Notes: generated from the letters alone by a model not told the origin. Positions 1-9,492 are shown, counted from the first letter of the stretch. The stretch is 64,000 nucleotides of DNA from an uncultured Pirellulales bacterium (GCA_938015445.1 CALLPE010000012.1:1-64000); one strand, 5' to 3'. A program made the numbers and translations.

Positions 1-2
1 CG

Positions 3-302
3 TGGCACTTTACTGCCAGCGGCAGCGGCTACAGCCCGGGCGACCCGGTCTATCTATCCTTCGAGGTCGGCCCGGGCCTAGCCCGCTCCGACCTGCACTT
101 GTGGCACTACGATGGCTCGCAATGGTCGAGCTATACCGCCAGCGACCTGACTTACACCGGGCAGTATGCCAGTTTCACGGTGACTGGCTTCAGCGGGTAT
201 GCCGTCTCGGCGGTGCCCGAGCCTGGGACGCTCGCCCTGCTGGCCTGCGGCGCGGCTGCCATGCTGTTGGTGGCAGTCCGAAGAAGACGACCGCGTGCTT
301 AG
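3..302 (+). CDS. PEP-CTERM sorting domain protein, 3' end only
   Basis: The reading frame is open from the left edge of the window, so only the last 99 residues are visible. It ends in a typical PEP-CTERM tripartite signal: VPEPGTLALL, a hydrophobic stretch, then the basic tail RRRRPRA just before the TAG stop. In the known system such proteins are exported, recognised by an exosortase and processed at the cell envelope. The upstream part (WHFTASGSGYSPGDPVYLSFEV and following) looks like a beta-rich extracellular domain, but its function cannot be read from this fragment. A second PEP-CTERM protein is encoded at 29339-32332, so the organism probably uses this sorting system. The true start lies outside the window. 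Confidence 0.8.
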   Translation, partial: WHFTASGSGYSPGDPVYLSFEVGPGLARSDLHLWHYDGSQWSSYTASDLTYTGQYASFTVTGFSGYAVSAVPEPGTLALLACGAAAMLLVAVRRRRPRA

Positions 303-329
303 GAAAAAAAGAAAAAGAGGATGCGTCAA

Positions 330-533
330 TTTGGAGGGGGTGGCGGAATTGCTCGGCTGGGTTTGGGCCAGTTGGCTCAACAGGGCGGGGTAGCGCTGGA
401 GGCTTTCCGGGCTGCCGTGCTTGCCCAGGTAGTAACGCCGGCCCCGATAGTGGACGATAGCCCGACCGCTGGGTTTGTGGAGGCGGTAGCGAGGCAGCCG
501 GACGGGTTTGTGCCGGCTGGCGGGGTTGTCCAT
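330..533 (-). pseudogene. Truncated site-specific integrase, N-terminal remnant
   Basis: From ATG at 533 the minus strand encodes about 67 residues resembling the N-terminal arm region of tyrosine integrases common in planctomycetes: RLPRYRLHKPSGRAIVHYRG, then YYLGKHGSPESLQRY, a pattern of pointed DNA-binding beta strands followed by a helix. The similarity stops near position 330. The frame stays open to 78, but beyond that point it is only the antisense of the PEP-CTERM gene. No SAM-like core-binding domain or catalytic Arg/His/Tyr domain follows, so recombinase activity is impossible. The remnant lies about 145 bp from tRNA-Pro, a common integration target, which suggests decay of an old integrated element. 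Family assignment is by motif recognition only. Confidence 0.55.
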
Positions 534-678
534 CGAACCGCTGGCGGGCGTGGCGGGGGTAATGGCCGAAAAAGTGGGTCAAACTGGGGCAAAAGTGACC
601 CACGTTACCTTTTTCCGGGCCGCACGCCGACCGCCGGCGGGTATCGCAAGTCGTCGATTCAGCCGCGTTTACATCAAA

Positions 679-754
<76 letters not shown>

Positions 755-975
755 CGGTTGATATGGTCAACTTTCTCAGCTTACAGTGTACAGCACCAGC
801 TTCAGTCTTTCCAGCCCATGCAAGCCGGTAACATACTAGGCCGACACCGCCCGGTCAATGCGTTCCTTAATGCCGCACTGCCCTGCTGCTCTGCTAATAT
901 TGGTTCTTGTGTCGTTCAACCGGTTCACGGCGTCGACTGAAGCCACTGCTTTGCACGGTAAGCAATCGGCTCGCA

Positions 976-2268
976 TCAGCGATTGTCATCGGGAAGCTCG
1001 GGTTTGAACAGTGGTTTAAGATTTACCGCTTTCAGCGGCAAGGCCGACGAGGGGCACGATCCGGCTGCCAAATGGACCCTGAGCTGTTGCGGCTCGAAGA
1101 TCATCGTTTGGACGGTTAGCGCACCTTGGTTCACCTGGTCGAGCATCTTGGCCACATCCTCCAGGGATAGCTTTTCCATCTGTTTGGCACGACTGAGCGT
1201 GATGTATCGGCGACACAGGAAAAGCGTTGCCAGGTTTTCGGTGCGGAAGTGGTTGGTGCAAATGCAAATTCCCTTTTCATCGCGGCGCGTGGCCACGGTC
1301 TTGGGCGTCATTTCGATCACCGCGGCGTTGCTGCGGTCGCACACAGCCAGGTTCAAGCGGGTAGTGCGCGGAGTGTTTTGCACAAGCTTTTCTGCCTCTT
1401 CTATCGTGCGGCACTCCTCCAGAATCCGGCGGAAGCAGAAGGAGTACGGCACTCCCTTGGGGTCGAACAGCGGCGAGCCGTCGCGGGTCAGCAGGACTTC
1501 ATGAACGGCGATGGCCAAGCCGTGCTCGTTCATGCCCGACAAAACGCCGAACAGCCCCGGAAAACCGACCGCGGCAAATGCGTATTTCCCCTTGGGCCGA
1601 TAAACCGTCACCAGGCTGTATCTATCGAGCACGCCCAGGGTGAAGAAGTCGAGATTCCTCCCGAACAGCGGCTCCTCGGTGGTAGAGCGTTGGGCAGTGA
1701 CCATCAACGATGAGCAACCGAAAACGCCGCGATACATATCGGGCAACACGTTGGCCACCATGCCCAATTGGCGGTCGCCGCCCGATTGTTCGGCGAAAGC
1801 GAGCATTTCGGCGCGGTGGTGCGGGGGGATGTTTTCGGCCAACGCCCGGGCACGCTCGACGACCGCTTCCCATTTGTCCTGCCTGCCCAGCCGCTTGAAG
1901 AACTCCTGCGGATACTGCGCGAGCTGATTGGCCGCTGCCCCGATCAGCTCGCCCTTTTGGCGGCCCATCTGTTCGGGCGTGCCTTCCACACTGAGTACCG
2001 CCACCTGGTTGATGAACCGCAACTCGGCCTTGCCGGAACGTCCCGGGCGGAAGACCGATACCTCGGCCTGTGCTGGCGCTGCCTGGCCGTCGGCGGATAG
2101 GGCAAGGTCATCAGCAACAGCAGCCAGCAGGCAAAAGCTAAACAGCAGGAACAGAGGAAAGCTCAGCGTCACCTTTAGGCCGAGGAAAGCTTTCTGTAAC
2201 CAGCAGCGACTCCGGACGCAACCAACGTATCGAAGTGTTTGCGGGACGATGTGCGAAAAGAGCTTCAT
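976..2268 (-). CDS. Exported C45-family (acyltransferase-like) Ntn hydrolase
   Basis: A 430-residue protein of the C45/AAT family, related to acyl-CoA:6-aminopenicillanate acyltransferase and phospholipase-B-like amidases. These are N-terminal-nucleophile enzymes that cut or form amide bonds after self-processing. The likely nucleophile is Cys185 in FGCSSLMV, followed by the family pattern FGRNLDF (Asn205, Asp207) and SGMNEHGLAIAVHE. A hydrophobic segment at residues 34-51 acts as signal peptide or anchor, so the enzyme is probably periplasmic. The first 30 residues are long for a signal n-region; a GTG at 2172 is a possible shorter start but has no better ribosome site. It is the last gene of the minus-strand terpenoid/ABC block, 306 bp after the permease gene. 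The substrate is unknown. Confidence 0.75.
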   Translation of the reverse strand: MKLFSHIVPQTLRYVGCVRSRCWLQKAFLGLKVTLSFPLFLLFSFCLLAAVADDLALSADGQAAPAQAEVSVFRPGRSGKAELRFINQVAVLSVEGTPEQMGRQKGELIGAAANQLAQYPQEFFKRLGRQDKWEAVVERARALAENIPPHHRAEMLAFAEQSGGDRQLGMVANVLPDMYRGVFGCSSLMVTAQRSTTEEPLFGRNLDFFTLGVLDRYSLVTVYRPKGKYAFAAVGFPGLFGVLSGMNEHGLAIAVHEVLLTRDGSPLFDPKGVPYSFCFRRILEECRTIEEAEKLVQNTPRTTRLNLAVCDRSNAAVIEMTPKTVATRRDEKGICICTNHFRTENLATLFLCRRYITLSRAKQMEKLSLEDVAKMLDQVNQGALTVQTMIFEPQQLRVHLAAGSCPSSALPLKAVNLKPLFKPELPDDNR

Positions 2269-2574
2269 TGCCGGTGTGCTCCGCTATTTGGGCGTAAAGT
2301 TGGGTTTGTCGAGCAGTTGCGATGTCGACGATCAACCGAACAACCGCCCGAGGACCTCTCGGGCGTTCACGTACAGGCGTTCAAGTACAACAGACACTGC
2401 CTCGGAGGAAACGAACTGCCAGCCTTTTCCAAGCGAACGCTACATATATCATAAGGCGTTTCTGCGAGCTACGCACGACGGCTTGTACGGAGGGATTTCG
2501 GCTCTCCACGAGCCACGTAAGCCAACGCAGCTTGTGCTTATATACCACCGCTTGTGCGTATATGCCCTAGATGC
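2269..2574. other. Intergenic, 306 bp, with a 20-bp direct doublet
   Basis: No coding potential was recognised. It contains two adjacent related 20-mers at 2531-2550 and 2551-2570, both starting CTTGTGC and continuing TTATATACC or GTATATGCC. The AT-rich centre of these units could be promoter material for the C45-type gene read to the left, but no clear -35/-10 pair can be assigned. Confidence 0.4.
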
Positions 2575-5500
2575 TCAGTGTTCTTCCCGAAGTGCCGGCG
2601 TCAGCGGAATGCGCAGCATGGCGGCAGCCGCCCACAGTCCGGCGACGAGTCCCACGGCTATCACGCCGGCAAGCAATGCGGCAAGCCAGACAGAAGGAAC
2701 CGCCGCGCGCGTGGTCCATTGCGGCAAAACGGCCACCGCGGCAGCGACCACGCCCATCGCCAAGCCTGCAAGCAGCAGCAAAGCGTTTTCCGCGACGACC
2801 ATCAAGCTCAACCTGCGTCGGGAGAAGCCGACCGCGCGCAATAGGGCGAGTTCACCGCGCCGCTCGATTGCGTTTCGGAGCTGGACAGCGGCCAGCCCCA
2901 GGGTTCCCAACAACAGTCCCAAACCGCCCAGGCTTTGAAAAGTGGAAAGATACGTATTCTGCACCGCCAAGAAGCCGGCCAGCCGATCGGCAGTGGTTTC
3001 TACCGCCAGGCCGTATTCGGCCAAGTAGCGCTGCCAGATGGCAGCCACTTCTGCGGCCTGGTCGGCCCTTGTTTGCACAAGAAACATTCGGTAGCCGACG
3101 ATTTCCGGAAACAGCCGCAGCAAGATGTCTTCGTGAATGAGCAAATCGCCTTGGAAAATGCTGGCGTCCAGCAGGGCCACAATCACCAGCCTGACGGCTC
3201 GTCCGCGGCTATCGCGCAGCTCGATCGACTCTCCCAGCCCTTTCCACAGGTGCAACGAATAATTGGCGGTGTTTTTTTCCAGTATTACGGGAAACTGGGG
3301 TAGGCCGTCACGGTCGACCGGCAACGGCTGGCGCAAGAGCTTCCACGGATTTGGACAGTCGGGGGGTTTGGCGGCCCAAGCAAAACCACCGCGCTGGATC
3401 AGAGTGTCGGGCACTCCCAGAATGCGAGGTTCCGTTGGCCTGTACAGGTTGCGGCAGCTTGCATCGTCGCCGCTCTTGACACGCAGCGCGATCACTGTGG
3501 AGTTTTCGAGCAGGGACAGTTCATCGGGGGCGAAGCCGATTTGCTGCCGGCCTTCCTCAGTGCCGGGATGATAATGGACGGGAATTTCGCTTTCGGCCAC
3601 CAGTGTGAAGCCGCCGCTACCCCCGGAAACCGCAGTTGTCTCCGGCCACTGGTCGATCCGAAACGCGCTGGTGGCAACGATGAGAAACACAGCGGCGGCC
3701 AGCAGTCCGGCGCTGAGCGCGGAGCGCATCGGGTTGCGTGCAGCGTTTCGCAAAGCCATGCGCAGCAGATTGCCGCCGCCGACGCACACTGCCGGACCGG
3801 TAGCCCCGCGTCGCAATCGGCGCCACAGCAACATCAACAAGACCAGCAGGGTCGTTGCGCCAGCAAAGAAGAACGTGCCGGCACGCATACGTTCGTCGAG
3901 CGGCAGAAACCACAAAATCGCCGGTACGGCGCTCAGAAAAAGCACCAATATTAACTCGGTCCAAAGGCCGCCAGGTGTTTGCGGTGGGCTAATGGGTCCG
4001 CAGCAGCTTCTGATGAGCGGTGGAAACAACGGTTTATCCGCGGCGACAGTGGTTGCCGGAGACGGCAAACTCGGCCTGGCGGCCCAGCCAGCCAACTGCC
4101 CAGCCAGCAGTGCCCGGGGGCTTAGCCGAGCAGTGCGTCCCACCGCTGCGACGATTGCCATGGTAGCTACCGCGGTGCCGACGAAGAATCCGGCCGCCAA
4201 ACTGACGCCAGAGACGTGAAGTTTCAGAAACGGCGTACCGATGGCCGGCAGCCACCAGGTGTGCAGTCCGAGGATCATCAGTCCGGCATACCCGATCCCC
4301 CCGGCCGCGCCAAAGGCGTTTCCCAGCGCGGCTATGGCCAGTCCTTCACCGATGCACAGTGTGCGGAGTTTAGCAACGGTCCATCCGAGGGCCAGCAGCA
4401 ACCCCAACTCTCGCGCCCGCCGTTCCAACGATAGTCGAAACAGCAGCGCCATCAGCAGCACGCCGGAAGCGATGATGAACGAGCTGAAGGCCGCAAACAG
4501 CACGCTGAAGGGAGTGGTTCCTTTGGCGGCCGCCAACCCCTGGGCCTTGACCGGCTGGAAGACGAAGCCCATCGCGGCCGGGTCTATGTTCACCGACTGT
4601 GCCAGCACATCTGGCGTTTGATCGGCGGCGACTCGCAGCGAGGTAGTTTGTCCGAAGCGACTGGCCCACAACCGCCGACCGGCGGCCAGCGAGACGAACG
4701 CTTTGGGCGTCAGGCCGTACTGCTGGTAGTAGTCTTCGTCCTCTTGGCGGATGCGGCTGGAGTCGAGCGGAAAGGGCGCTTCCCAGTTGGCCATGCTGCG
4801 TTTGTCGGTCAGTCCGGGAACGGTAGGCGTGAGGTCGGGATCGGCGGCCGGGCCGCTGAGGCTTACGATGGCCGCCAAGCGGAACTCGACGGTGGTTTCC
4901 CGCAACTGGCCGTGGGCGCTTTCAGGCTCGTAGTAGCTGAGGCGGATGGTGTCGCCCGCCTTGGCCTGCAATTGCTCAGCAGTCCACTGGTTCAGCGCGA
5001 TTTCGCCTTCGCCGAGCGGCAGAAGCGGTTTTCCGTCGACCGGAAGGAACGGACCCAGCGGCGGATGAGACGCAAAGTCGATGGCCGTGACGGTCGAGTA
5101 CGGCACGCTCCGGTCGCGGCAGGCGATAGTGTTGGCCAGATACGTCAAAGCAGGCTGAATTGGGTGACTGCCCAGGCTGCGGAGCAATTGCTGCTCGGCT
5201 GCTGGGTCGAGCAACAATCGGTCGGAAGTGATGTTCAGGTAACCGCGCGGCGTACGGGCGACAGTGATCCCGTAATCTTCCAGAGACGGTTTGAGAAGCT
5301 TGCCGGTATTCCAATCGCGCCCAGCGCTGGCTGTGCCGGCAACCAGAATGCAATTGATCCGCCGGGGCTGAAGAAGTTGTCGCTGCAACCACTGGAGCTG
5401 GACGTAGGCGTTCTGCGGCGATCGCTGGGCGGCCTGTAAAGCGAAACGGCCCAACCCTACGGCGGGAATCACCTCGGTTACCGTGGCGCGGACGGTGCGG

Positions 5501-6042
5501 GTAGTGTCGGTCTTTTTTCCCAACGGGCTGTCGCTGGGGATGTTCGCCGGACGCGGCAAATGCAACAGCACCTGATCGCCGGGGCGCACATCCAGCCACT
5601 CGGCCACCGGCTGATTGAGCACGATTTGCCCCGGGCCGAGCGCCTGCCGCGGACCACCGTCGCCCAGCGTCCAGAACCGCTCGTCGCAGCCGATGATGCT
5701 CACCCGATTGATCTGCCGGGCCGTTACGCGGTCGGCTTGCGAAAGACTACCGGAGACGATGACGGCCGGGATGGCTTCGACCTGCTGGCCGGGAAGTGCG
5801 GCGGACAGTGCGGCGGAAAGTTCCTCGGTCAGTGCTTCGCGGAAGAATCGGTCCGCCAGCAACGCTTCGTCGATTCGTCCCAGGCGCTCCAGCGTCAACG
5901 CCCGAAGGCTTCCGCGCATAGAATCGCCCACCAGCAATGCGCCAGTCAACACGGCGGCGGCCACAGCCCCCCCGAAGGCCACGGCGCAATTCATCCGCCA
6001 GTGGAAGGCCAGCGAACGGATGATTAGCGTCGGAATGGACAT
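2575..6042 (-). CDS. FtsX-type ABC transporter permease, large two-module form
   Basis: An 1155-residue inner-membrane protein with an N-terminal transmembrane helix at about 17-40, a long extracytoplasmic MacB-like region, a first FtsX helix cluster around residues 520-650, further helices near 690-740 and 775-795, a second soluble region, and a final FtsX cluster at about 1030-1145. The second module carries the characteristic ELALLRAVGFSRRRL coupling segment after a long helix; the first has RELGLLLALGWTVAKLR in the same role. This duplicated architecture is that of LolC/E, MacB or SalY-type permeases, which extract lipophilic molecules from the outer leaflet by mechanotransmission rather than by channel transport. 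The ATPase gene lies 158 bp upstream on the same strand. Its place in a terpenoid block suggests a lipid cargo; that is inference. Confidence 0.85.
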   Translation of the reverse strand: MSIPTLIIRSLAFHWRMNCAVAFGGAVAAAVLTGALLVGDSMRGSLRALTLERLGRIDEALLADRFFREALTEELSAALSAALPGQQVEAIPAVIVSGSLSQADRVTARQINRVSIIGCDERFWTLGDGGPRQALGPGQIVLNQPVAEWLDVRPGDQVLLHLPRPANIPSDSPLGKKTDTTRTVRATVTEVIPAVGLGRFALQAAQRSPQNAYVQLQWLQRQLLQPRRINCILVAGTASAGRDWNTGKLLKPSLEDYGITVARTPRGYLNITSDRLLLDPAAEQQLLRSLGSHPIQPALTYLANTIACRDRSVPYSTVTAIDFASHPPLGPFLPVDGKPLLPLGEGEIALNQWTAEQLQAKAGDTIRLSYYEPESAHGQLRETTVEFRLAAIVSLSGPAADPDLTPTVPGLTDKRSMANWEAPFPLDSSRIRQEDEDYYQQYGLTPKAFVSLAAGRRLWASRFGQTTSLRVAADQTPDVLAQSVNIDPAAMGFVFQPVKAQGLAAAKGTTPFSVLFAAFSSFIIASGVLLMALLFRLSLERRARELGLLLALGWTVAKLRTLCIGEGLAIAALGNAFGAAGGIGYAGLMILGLHTWWLPAIGTPFLKLHVSGVSLAAGFFVGTAVATMAIVAAVGRTARLSPRALLAGQLAGWAARPSLPSPATTVAADKPLFPPLIRSCCGPISPPQTPGGLWTELILVLFLSAVPAILWFLPLDERMRAGTFFFAGATTLLVLLMLLWRRLRRGATGPAVCVGGGNLLRMALRNAARNPMRSALSAGLLAAAVFLIVATSAFRIDQWPETTAVSGGSGGFTLVAESEIPVHYHPGTEEGRQQIGFAPDELSLLENSTVIALRVKSGDDASCRNLYRPTEPRILGVPDTLIQRGGFAWAAKPPDCPNPWKLLRQPLPVDRDGLPQFPVILEKNTANYSLHLWKGLGESIELRDSRGRAVRLVIVALLDASIFQGDLLIHEDILLRLFPEIVGYRMFLVQTRADQAAEVAAIWQRYLAEYGLAVETTADRLAGFLAVQNTYLSTFQSLGGLGLLLGTLGLAAVQLRNAIERRGELALLRAVGFSRRRLSLMVVAENALLLLAGLAMGVVAAAVAVLPQWTTRAAVPSVWLAALLAGVIAVGLVAGLWAAAAMLRIPLTPALREEH

Positions 6043-6200
6043 CGTTGCAGGTCACAGTCTACAAGAGCTTCTACGGGTCGCCGTCCGACGACAGGGGATA
6101 CGGTTGTCCGTACGATTGTGAGCCGCCATCGTACCGTTCGGCAATCGTCGGTTTTCTGGAATTTGGCGGCGAGTGTTTCCGTCGTGCAGCGCGGCATGTC

Positions 6201-6875
6201 TTACAGCGGTTGCAGCACGCCGTTTTCCAATTGCATTCGTCGTTCCATCATGTCGGCGAGCCGCTGACTGTGCGTGACAACTATGAGCATCATCTGTTGT
6301 TCCCGCTGAAGTTCCAACAGCAGCCGGGCTACCACGTCGGCCGAGGCACGATCGAGATTGCCGGTTGGCTCGTCGGCCAGCAGCAGCGTGGGTTTGTTTA
6401 TCAGCGCTCTGGCGATAGCCGCCCGCTGCCGCTCGCCGCCGGAAAGCTCGGCCGGTCGATGGTCCAAGCGGTGCGCCAGGCCCACCCGCTCCAGCAGCAT
6501 TCGCGCCCGCTGGAGGGCTTCTGCGGTGGTGCGTCCGGCCGCGACCGTGGGCACCAGTACGTTTTCCAGCACGGAGCACTGCGGCAGCAAATAGTGGTCC
6601 TGGAAAACGAAACCGATGTGCCGATTGCGAAAGGCGGCCAGGCTGGGTTCATCCAACAGTGCCGGGTCCTGGTCGTCGAGCGACACGCGGCCCGAGCTGG
6701 GCGGCTCCAAAGTGCCGATGACGGCCAGCAGAGTGCTTTTTCCCGAACCGCTCGGGCCGACGATAGCCAAGTTCTGGCCGCTATGGAGCGTCAGATTCAC
6801 ATCGCGCAGCACTGAAAGCGGCTCGGCGCGTGTAGGGTACTGTTTGCTTACGTGCTCGACCGTCAAACGACTCAT
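6201..6875 (-). CDS. ABC transporter ATP-binding protein, LolD/MacB type
   Basis: A 224-residue nucleotide-binding subunit. Walker A GPSGSGKST lies at residues 39-47, the Q-loop in FVFQDHYLLPQ, the ABC signature LSGGERQR at 144-151, Walker B TLLLADEPTGNLD following, and the switch histidine in VVTHSQRLAD. The sequence pattern, including DEPTGNLD, is that of the LolD/MacB/SalX group, which pairs with FtsX-type permeases. The start at 6875 was chosen because an apparent longer frame, open to 7382, runs antisense through the next gene; the ATG at 6875 begins the conserved MSRLTVEHVSKQY. The permease gene follows 158 bp downstream and the repeat protein ends 53 bp upstream, consistent with one transcript. 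Predicted to drive the adjacent permease at the cytoplasmic face. Confidence 0.92.
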   Translation of the reverse strand: MSRLTVEHVSKQYPTRAEPLSVLRDVNLTLHSGQNLAIVGPSGSGKSTLLAVIGTLEPPSSGRVSLDDQDPALLDEPSLAAFRNRHIGFVFQDHYLLPQCSVLENVLVPTVAAGRTTAEALQRARMLLERVGLAHRLDHRPAELSGGERQRAAIARALINKPTLLLADEPTGNLDRASADVVARLLLELQREQQMMLIVVTHSQRLADMMERRMQLENGVLQPL

Positions 6876-6928
6876 CGATTCGACCTGTGCAGGCAGACCG
6901 CCGCCTTTTCGCGTTGCGGTAATCAAGC

Positions 6929-7900
6929 TTAGCTGGCACCGTGCAGCAAGACCAGCGTGCCCAAGCCGTAGAAGGTGTACTCGCAATCCGCCTGCGCGTC
7001 CCACGAACCGCCACGAAAACCACCAGAGGCGACTTCCAAGCTGGCTACGTAGCGCTGCATGGCCTGGTGGTCGATCAGCGCTACCGAGGCCAAGCTCCCC
7101 AGCGCTACAAGCCCGGTAAAGGTGCTCAACAAGTCGGCCACGGGCACCAGTGCGCTTGCGCGCAATCCGCCTTCGGGCGTTTGCATGGCGGCCAGGTAGC
7201 GGGCGGCAGGCTCCAGCGGCGGCAGCGAAAGTTCTTGTGCCAAGACATCTGACTCCGCCGATGACCACGTTAGCGTTTGAACCACGCGCGTCAGCGCGAC
7301 CGCTGCGGCGGTGGGGTTGACTCCGCTGGAACGCGCGTCGGGAACTTCGACGAACCCTCCGTCGGGCCGCTGCCGGGAACACAACAACGCGGCGAGCAGA
7401 CGCGGTTCGTCGTCGGCAATGCCCAACAACTGCTTGCAGCTTACAACCAGAAATGTGTGATAGGTGCTGGAAGCACGGCTATTGGCGTTTTTTGCGTAGC
7501 CGCCATCGGGTCGCCGCAGCGGGGCGAAAACCGCAACGGCTTGTTCCCGTAGGTCGGCCGACAAGCTTGCAAGCCGCGCATCCACCCCGATCGCTTGCAA
7601 GATCAGAACGCTTGCCGCCGCGGCGACAAATTCCACCGGCAACGCCGGCTGCCGCAGGCGATGTTGCAGGAACGTGGCCGCGCGGGCGGAAACCGCCTCG
7701 TCCAACTCCCCGGTCAGCGCCAAAGCCCCCAATCCGAAAGCTGTGTAATAAGGGTCGCTGCTGCCTTGGCGATTGGGAAAACCGCCGTCGGGCTGTTGAA
7801 GCGCGCGAAGATACGATGCCGCACGGGAGCGAATCTCCTCGGGCAACCCGGCCCGGCCCGACGCCAATCGATCTTTCAGCTCTGTCAGGGCAAACATCAA
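6929..7900 (-). CDS. Prenyltransferase/squalene-oxidase repeat protein (alpha/alpha toroid)
   Basis: A 323-residue protein built of about six alpha/alpha repeats, each with a turn such as LQQPDGGFPN, LRRPDGGYAK, SRQRPDGGFVEV, MQTPEGGLRA and VASGGFRGGS. This is the toroid fold of protein prenyltransferase beta subunits and terpene cyclase halves. The length matches a lone beta subunit. Eukaryotic enzymes bind catalytic zinc through Asp, Cys (DxC) and His; here the matching places read ADLLSTF and DCEYTFYG, so the Asp may remain while Cys and His appear replaced. Zinc-dependent protein prenylation is therefore doubtful. It lies between the GT4 gene (72 bp upstream) and the ATPase (53 bp downstream). 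A role as isoprenoid-binding or cyclising partner fits the neighbourhood but is inference. Confidence 0.8.
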   Translation of the reverse strand: MMFALTELKDRLASGRAGLPEEIRSRAASYLRALQQPDGGFPNRQGSSDPYYTAFGLGALALTGELDEAVSARAATFLQHRLRQPALPVEFVAAAASVLILQAIGVDARLASLSADLREQAVAVFAPLRRPDGGYAKNANSRASSTYHTFLVVSCKQLLGIADDEPRLLAALLCSRQRPDGGFVEVPDARSSGVNPTAAAVALTRVVQTLTWSSAESDVLAQELSLPPLEPAARYLAAMQTPEGGLRASALVPVADLLSTFTGLVALGSLASVALIDHQAMQRYVASLEVASGGFRGGSWDAQADCEYTFYGLGTLVLLHGAS

Positions 7901-7972
7901 ACAGCCGCGCTAAACTCGCTCGTCATTGGCCATTTGGGTGACTTCCGCAAGGCGCCGCAATTGCGCCGGCCA

Positions 7973-9304
7973 TCAGATTTCGCCGGTACGCGGCCCAGGC
8001 GGCCTGATGCGCTGGTAAAGCTCCAGCACCCGTTGGGCTGTCGCAGCAATGTCGTACTTGCGATGAACCGCCTGTTGTGCCCGCAGGCCGCACTCGGCAG
8101 CCAGTTGCCGATTGAGGATCATCCGCTTGAGCGTATCGGCCAGGTCATACACATCGCCCGGTGCAAATAGCAGCCCTCCGCCGGTATCAGCGACCATTTC
8201 TGGAAACGCTCCGTGAGCGGGTAGCACGGCAGGCACGCCGGCTGCCCAGGCTTCCAGCACATACAGCCCTTTGCTTTCGCGGTAGATCGTGGGCACGCAG
8301 AGCACATCTATCGACTGAAGCAGGGCGATCTTGCCGGGTCTGTCCAGCTCGCCGAGGTAACGCAGTCGCTCGGCGATGTTCCATTGGGCAAGTTGCCGGA
8401 GGATGTCCTCCAGGTACGGACGGTCGGCCGGATGCAGATAGCCGGCCGCGCAAACTTCCACCGGCGGCATGGTGGGCAAATTGCATAGCACTCGCAAAGC
8501 CTCGGCCAACAGATGCAAGCCTTTGTCGGGACAAACCCGCGCCAAGTAGCCGATGGTGGCACGCTGCCGCGGCTGTCGTAGTTGTCGCGCGCTTTTCTGT
8601 CCTGGCTTCGGGAAGCCCTCCAGATTAAGTCCTAGCGGAATAACGTCGATTTTGTCGGGCGCGATGTTCAAGTACCCAGCCATCGCGTTGGCATAATAGC
8701 GGTTAGGCGCTATCAGGGCGTCCAGTTCCGCGCACCTTTGCCGGAGCAACCGCTGCGCCTCGGCGGCGAACGGCTGGGGTAGTTTTTCCAGGAAAACGTC
8801 CTCGCCGGAAAGCGTACACACCACCGCCGCACCTAGCCGACGGCGTACTTCTCGGGCCAAGCCCACCAGCAAGGCGTTGTTCAGATGCACCACATCAGGG
8901 CGCAACTCGGCGGCAAGCCAATCGACGAGTCGATCGATTTCACCGCGAAGCGGACCTTCGTCGGCCTGCAAGGTAGCTACCGTCAGCTCGCCCAGTTGTT
9001 GCGGACGGTTGCTGACAGCCAGACGCGAAGCGAAGCGAAGCAGCCGGGGATTGTCCAACAGCCGTTTGATCCACCGGGGCATCTTGGCTGTCGCCGGCCA
9101 GCGATGCTGCAAATAAACGTTCAGTCCGCCCAGGGCTACCTGGGTAAGACTGACGTCCGGTTCATCGGTTCGCAGCGGCGTGTAAACAGGAGCCAGTATC
9201 GCGTCGCAACCTGCGCGCCGCAGGGCAGCGGCCAGTGCGTTGCCGAACAAGCAACTACCGCAATACATGCCTCCGGCGCCGGCCACAAGATGCACAACGC
9301 GCAT
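7973..9304 (-). CDS. Family 4 glycosyltransferase (GT-B fold)
   Basis: A 443-residue GT4-type enzyme. The N-terminal acceptor half begins MRVVHLVAGAGGMYCGSCLF, a glycine-rich loop followed by GNALAAALRRAGCDA, then PVYTPLRTDEP and LGGLNVYLQ, a pattern I associate with a subgroup found in planctomycetes and acidobacteria. The C-terminal donor half has TIGYLARVCPDKGLHLLAEAL and the GT4 nucleotide-sugar motif ESKGLYVLEAWAAGVPAV with the conserved Glu-x7-Glu spacing, then GGGLLFAPGDVYDLA. It should transfer a sugar from an activated donor to a lipid or other acceptor with retention of configuration; neither partner can be read from sequence. No transmembrane segment is evident. The position between an isoprenoid synthase gene and an ABC exporter suggests glycosylation of an isoprenoid lipid, which is inference. 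Confidence 0.87.
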   Translation of the reverse strand: MRVVHLVAGAGGMYCGSCLFGNALAAALRRAGCDAILAPVYTPLRTDEPDVSLTQVALGGLNVYLQHRWPATAKMPRWIKRLLDNPRLLRFASRLAVSNRPQQLGELTVATLQADEGPLRGEIDRLVDWLAAELRPDVVHLNNALLVGLAREVRRRLGAAVVCTLSGEDVFLEKLPQPFAAEAQRLLRQRCAELDALIAPNRYYANAMAGYLNIAPDKIDVIPLGLNLEGFPKPGQKSARQLRQPRQRATIGYLARVCPDKGLHLLAEALRVLCNLPTMPPVEVCAAGYLHPADRPYLEDILRQLAQWNIAERLRYLGELDRPGKIALLQSIDVLCVPTIYRESKGLYVLEAWAAGVPAVLPAHGAFPEMVADTGGGLLFAPGDVYDLADTLKRMILNRQLAAECGLRAQQAVHRKYDIAATAQRVLELYQRIRPPGPRTGEI

Positions 9305-9492
9305 GTCCGTTTGGTGCTCGATTTCCCATGCGCCGGGAGCCGGAGAAGCTCTCCAGCGTTTCTTCCGTTAGGTTTGCCGGCCGAGCGCCCACTGGCCACA
9401 GCCAGCCGCAGTGGGCCGGCAGCGCCAACTGCCTACGCGCTCACCGCTGGCTTATCGCCTTGCCGAGCTGTTCACGGTTGGCTTTTCGCCAC

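Noticed and set aside
78-533. A 151-residue minus-strand frame read as a complete integrase-like gene
   Set aside because: Only the first 67 or so residues look like an integrase; the rest is antisense to the PEP-CTERM gene and the catalytic domain is missing.
4618-5439. A 273-residue plus-strand frame inside the ABC permease region
   Set aside because: Antisense to clear permease coding sequence; no family blocks of its own. The same holds for other long antisense frames, for example at 10207-11985 and 23322-24710.
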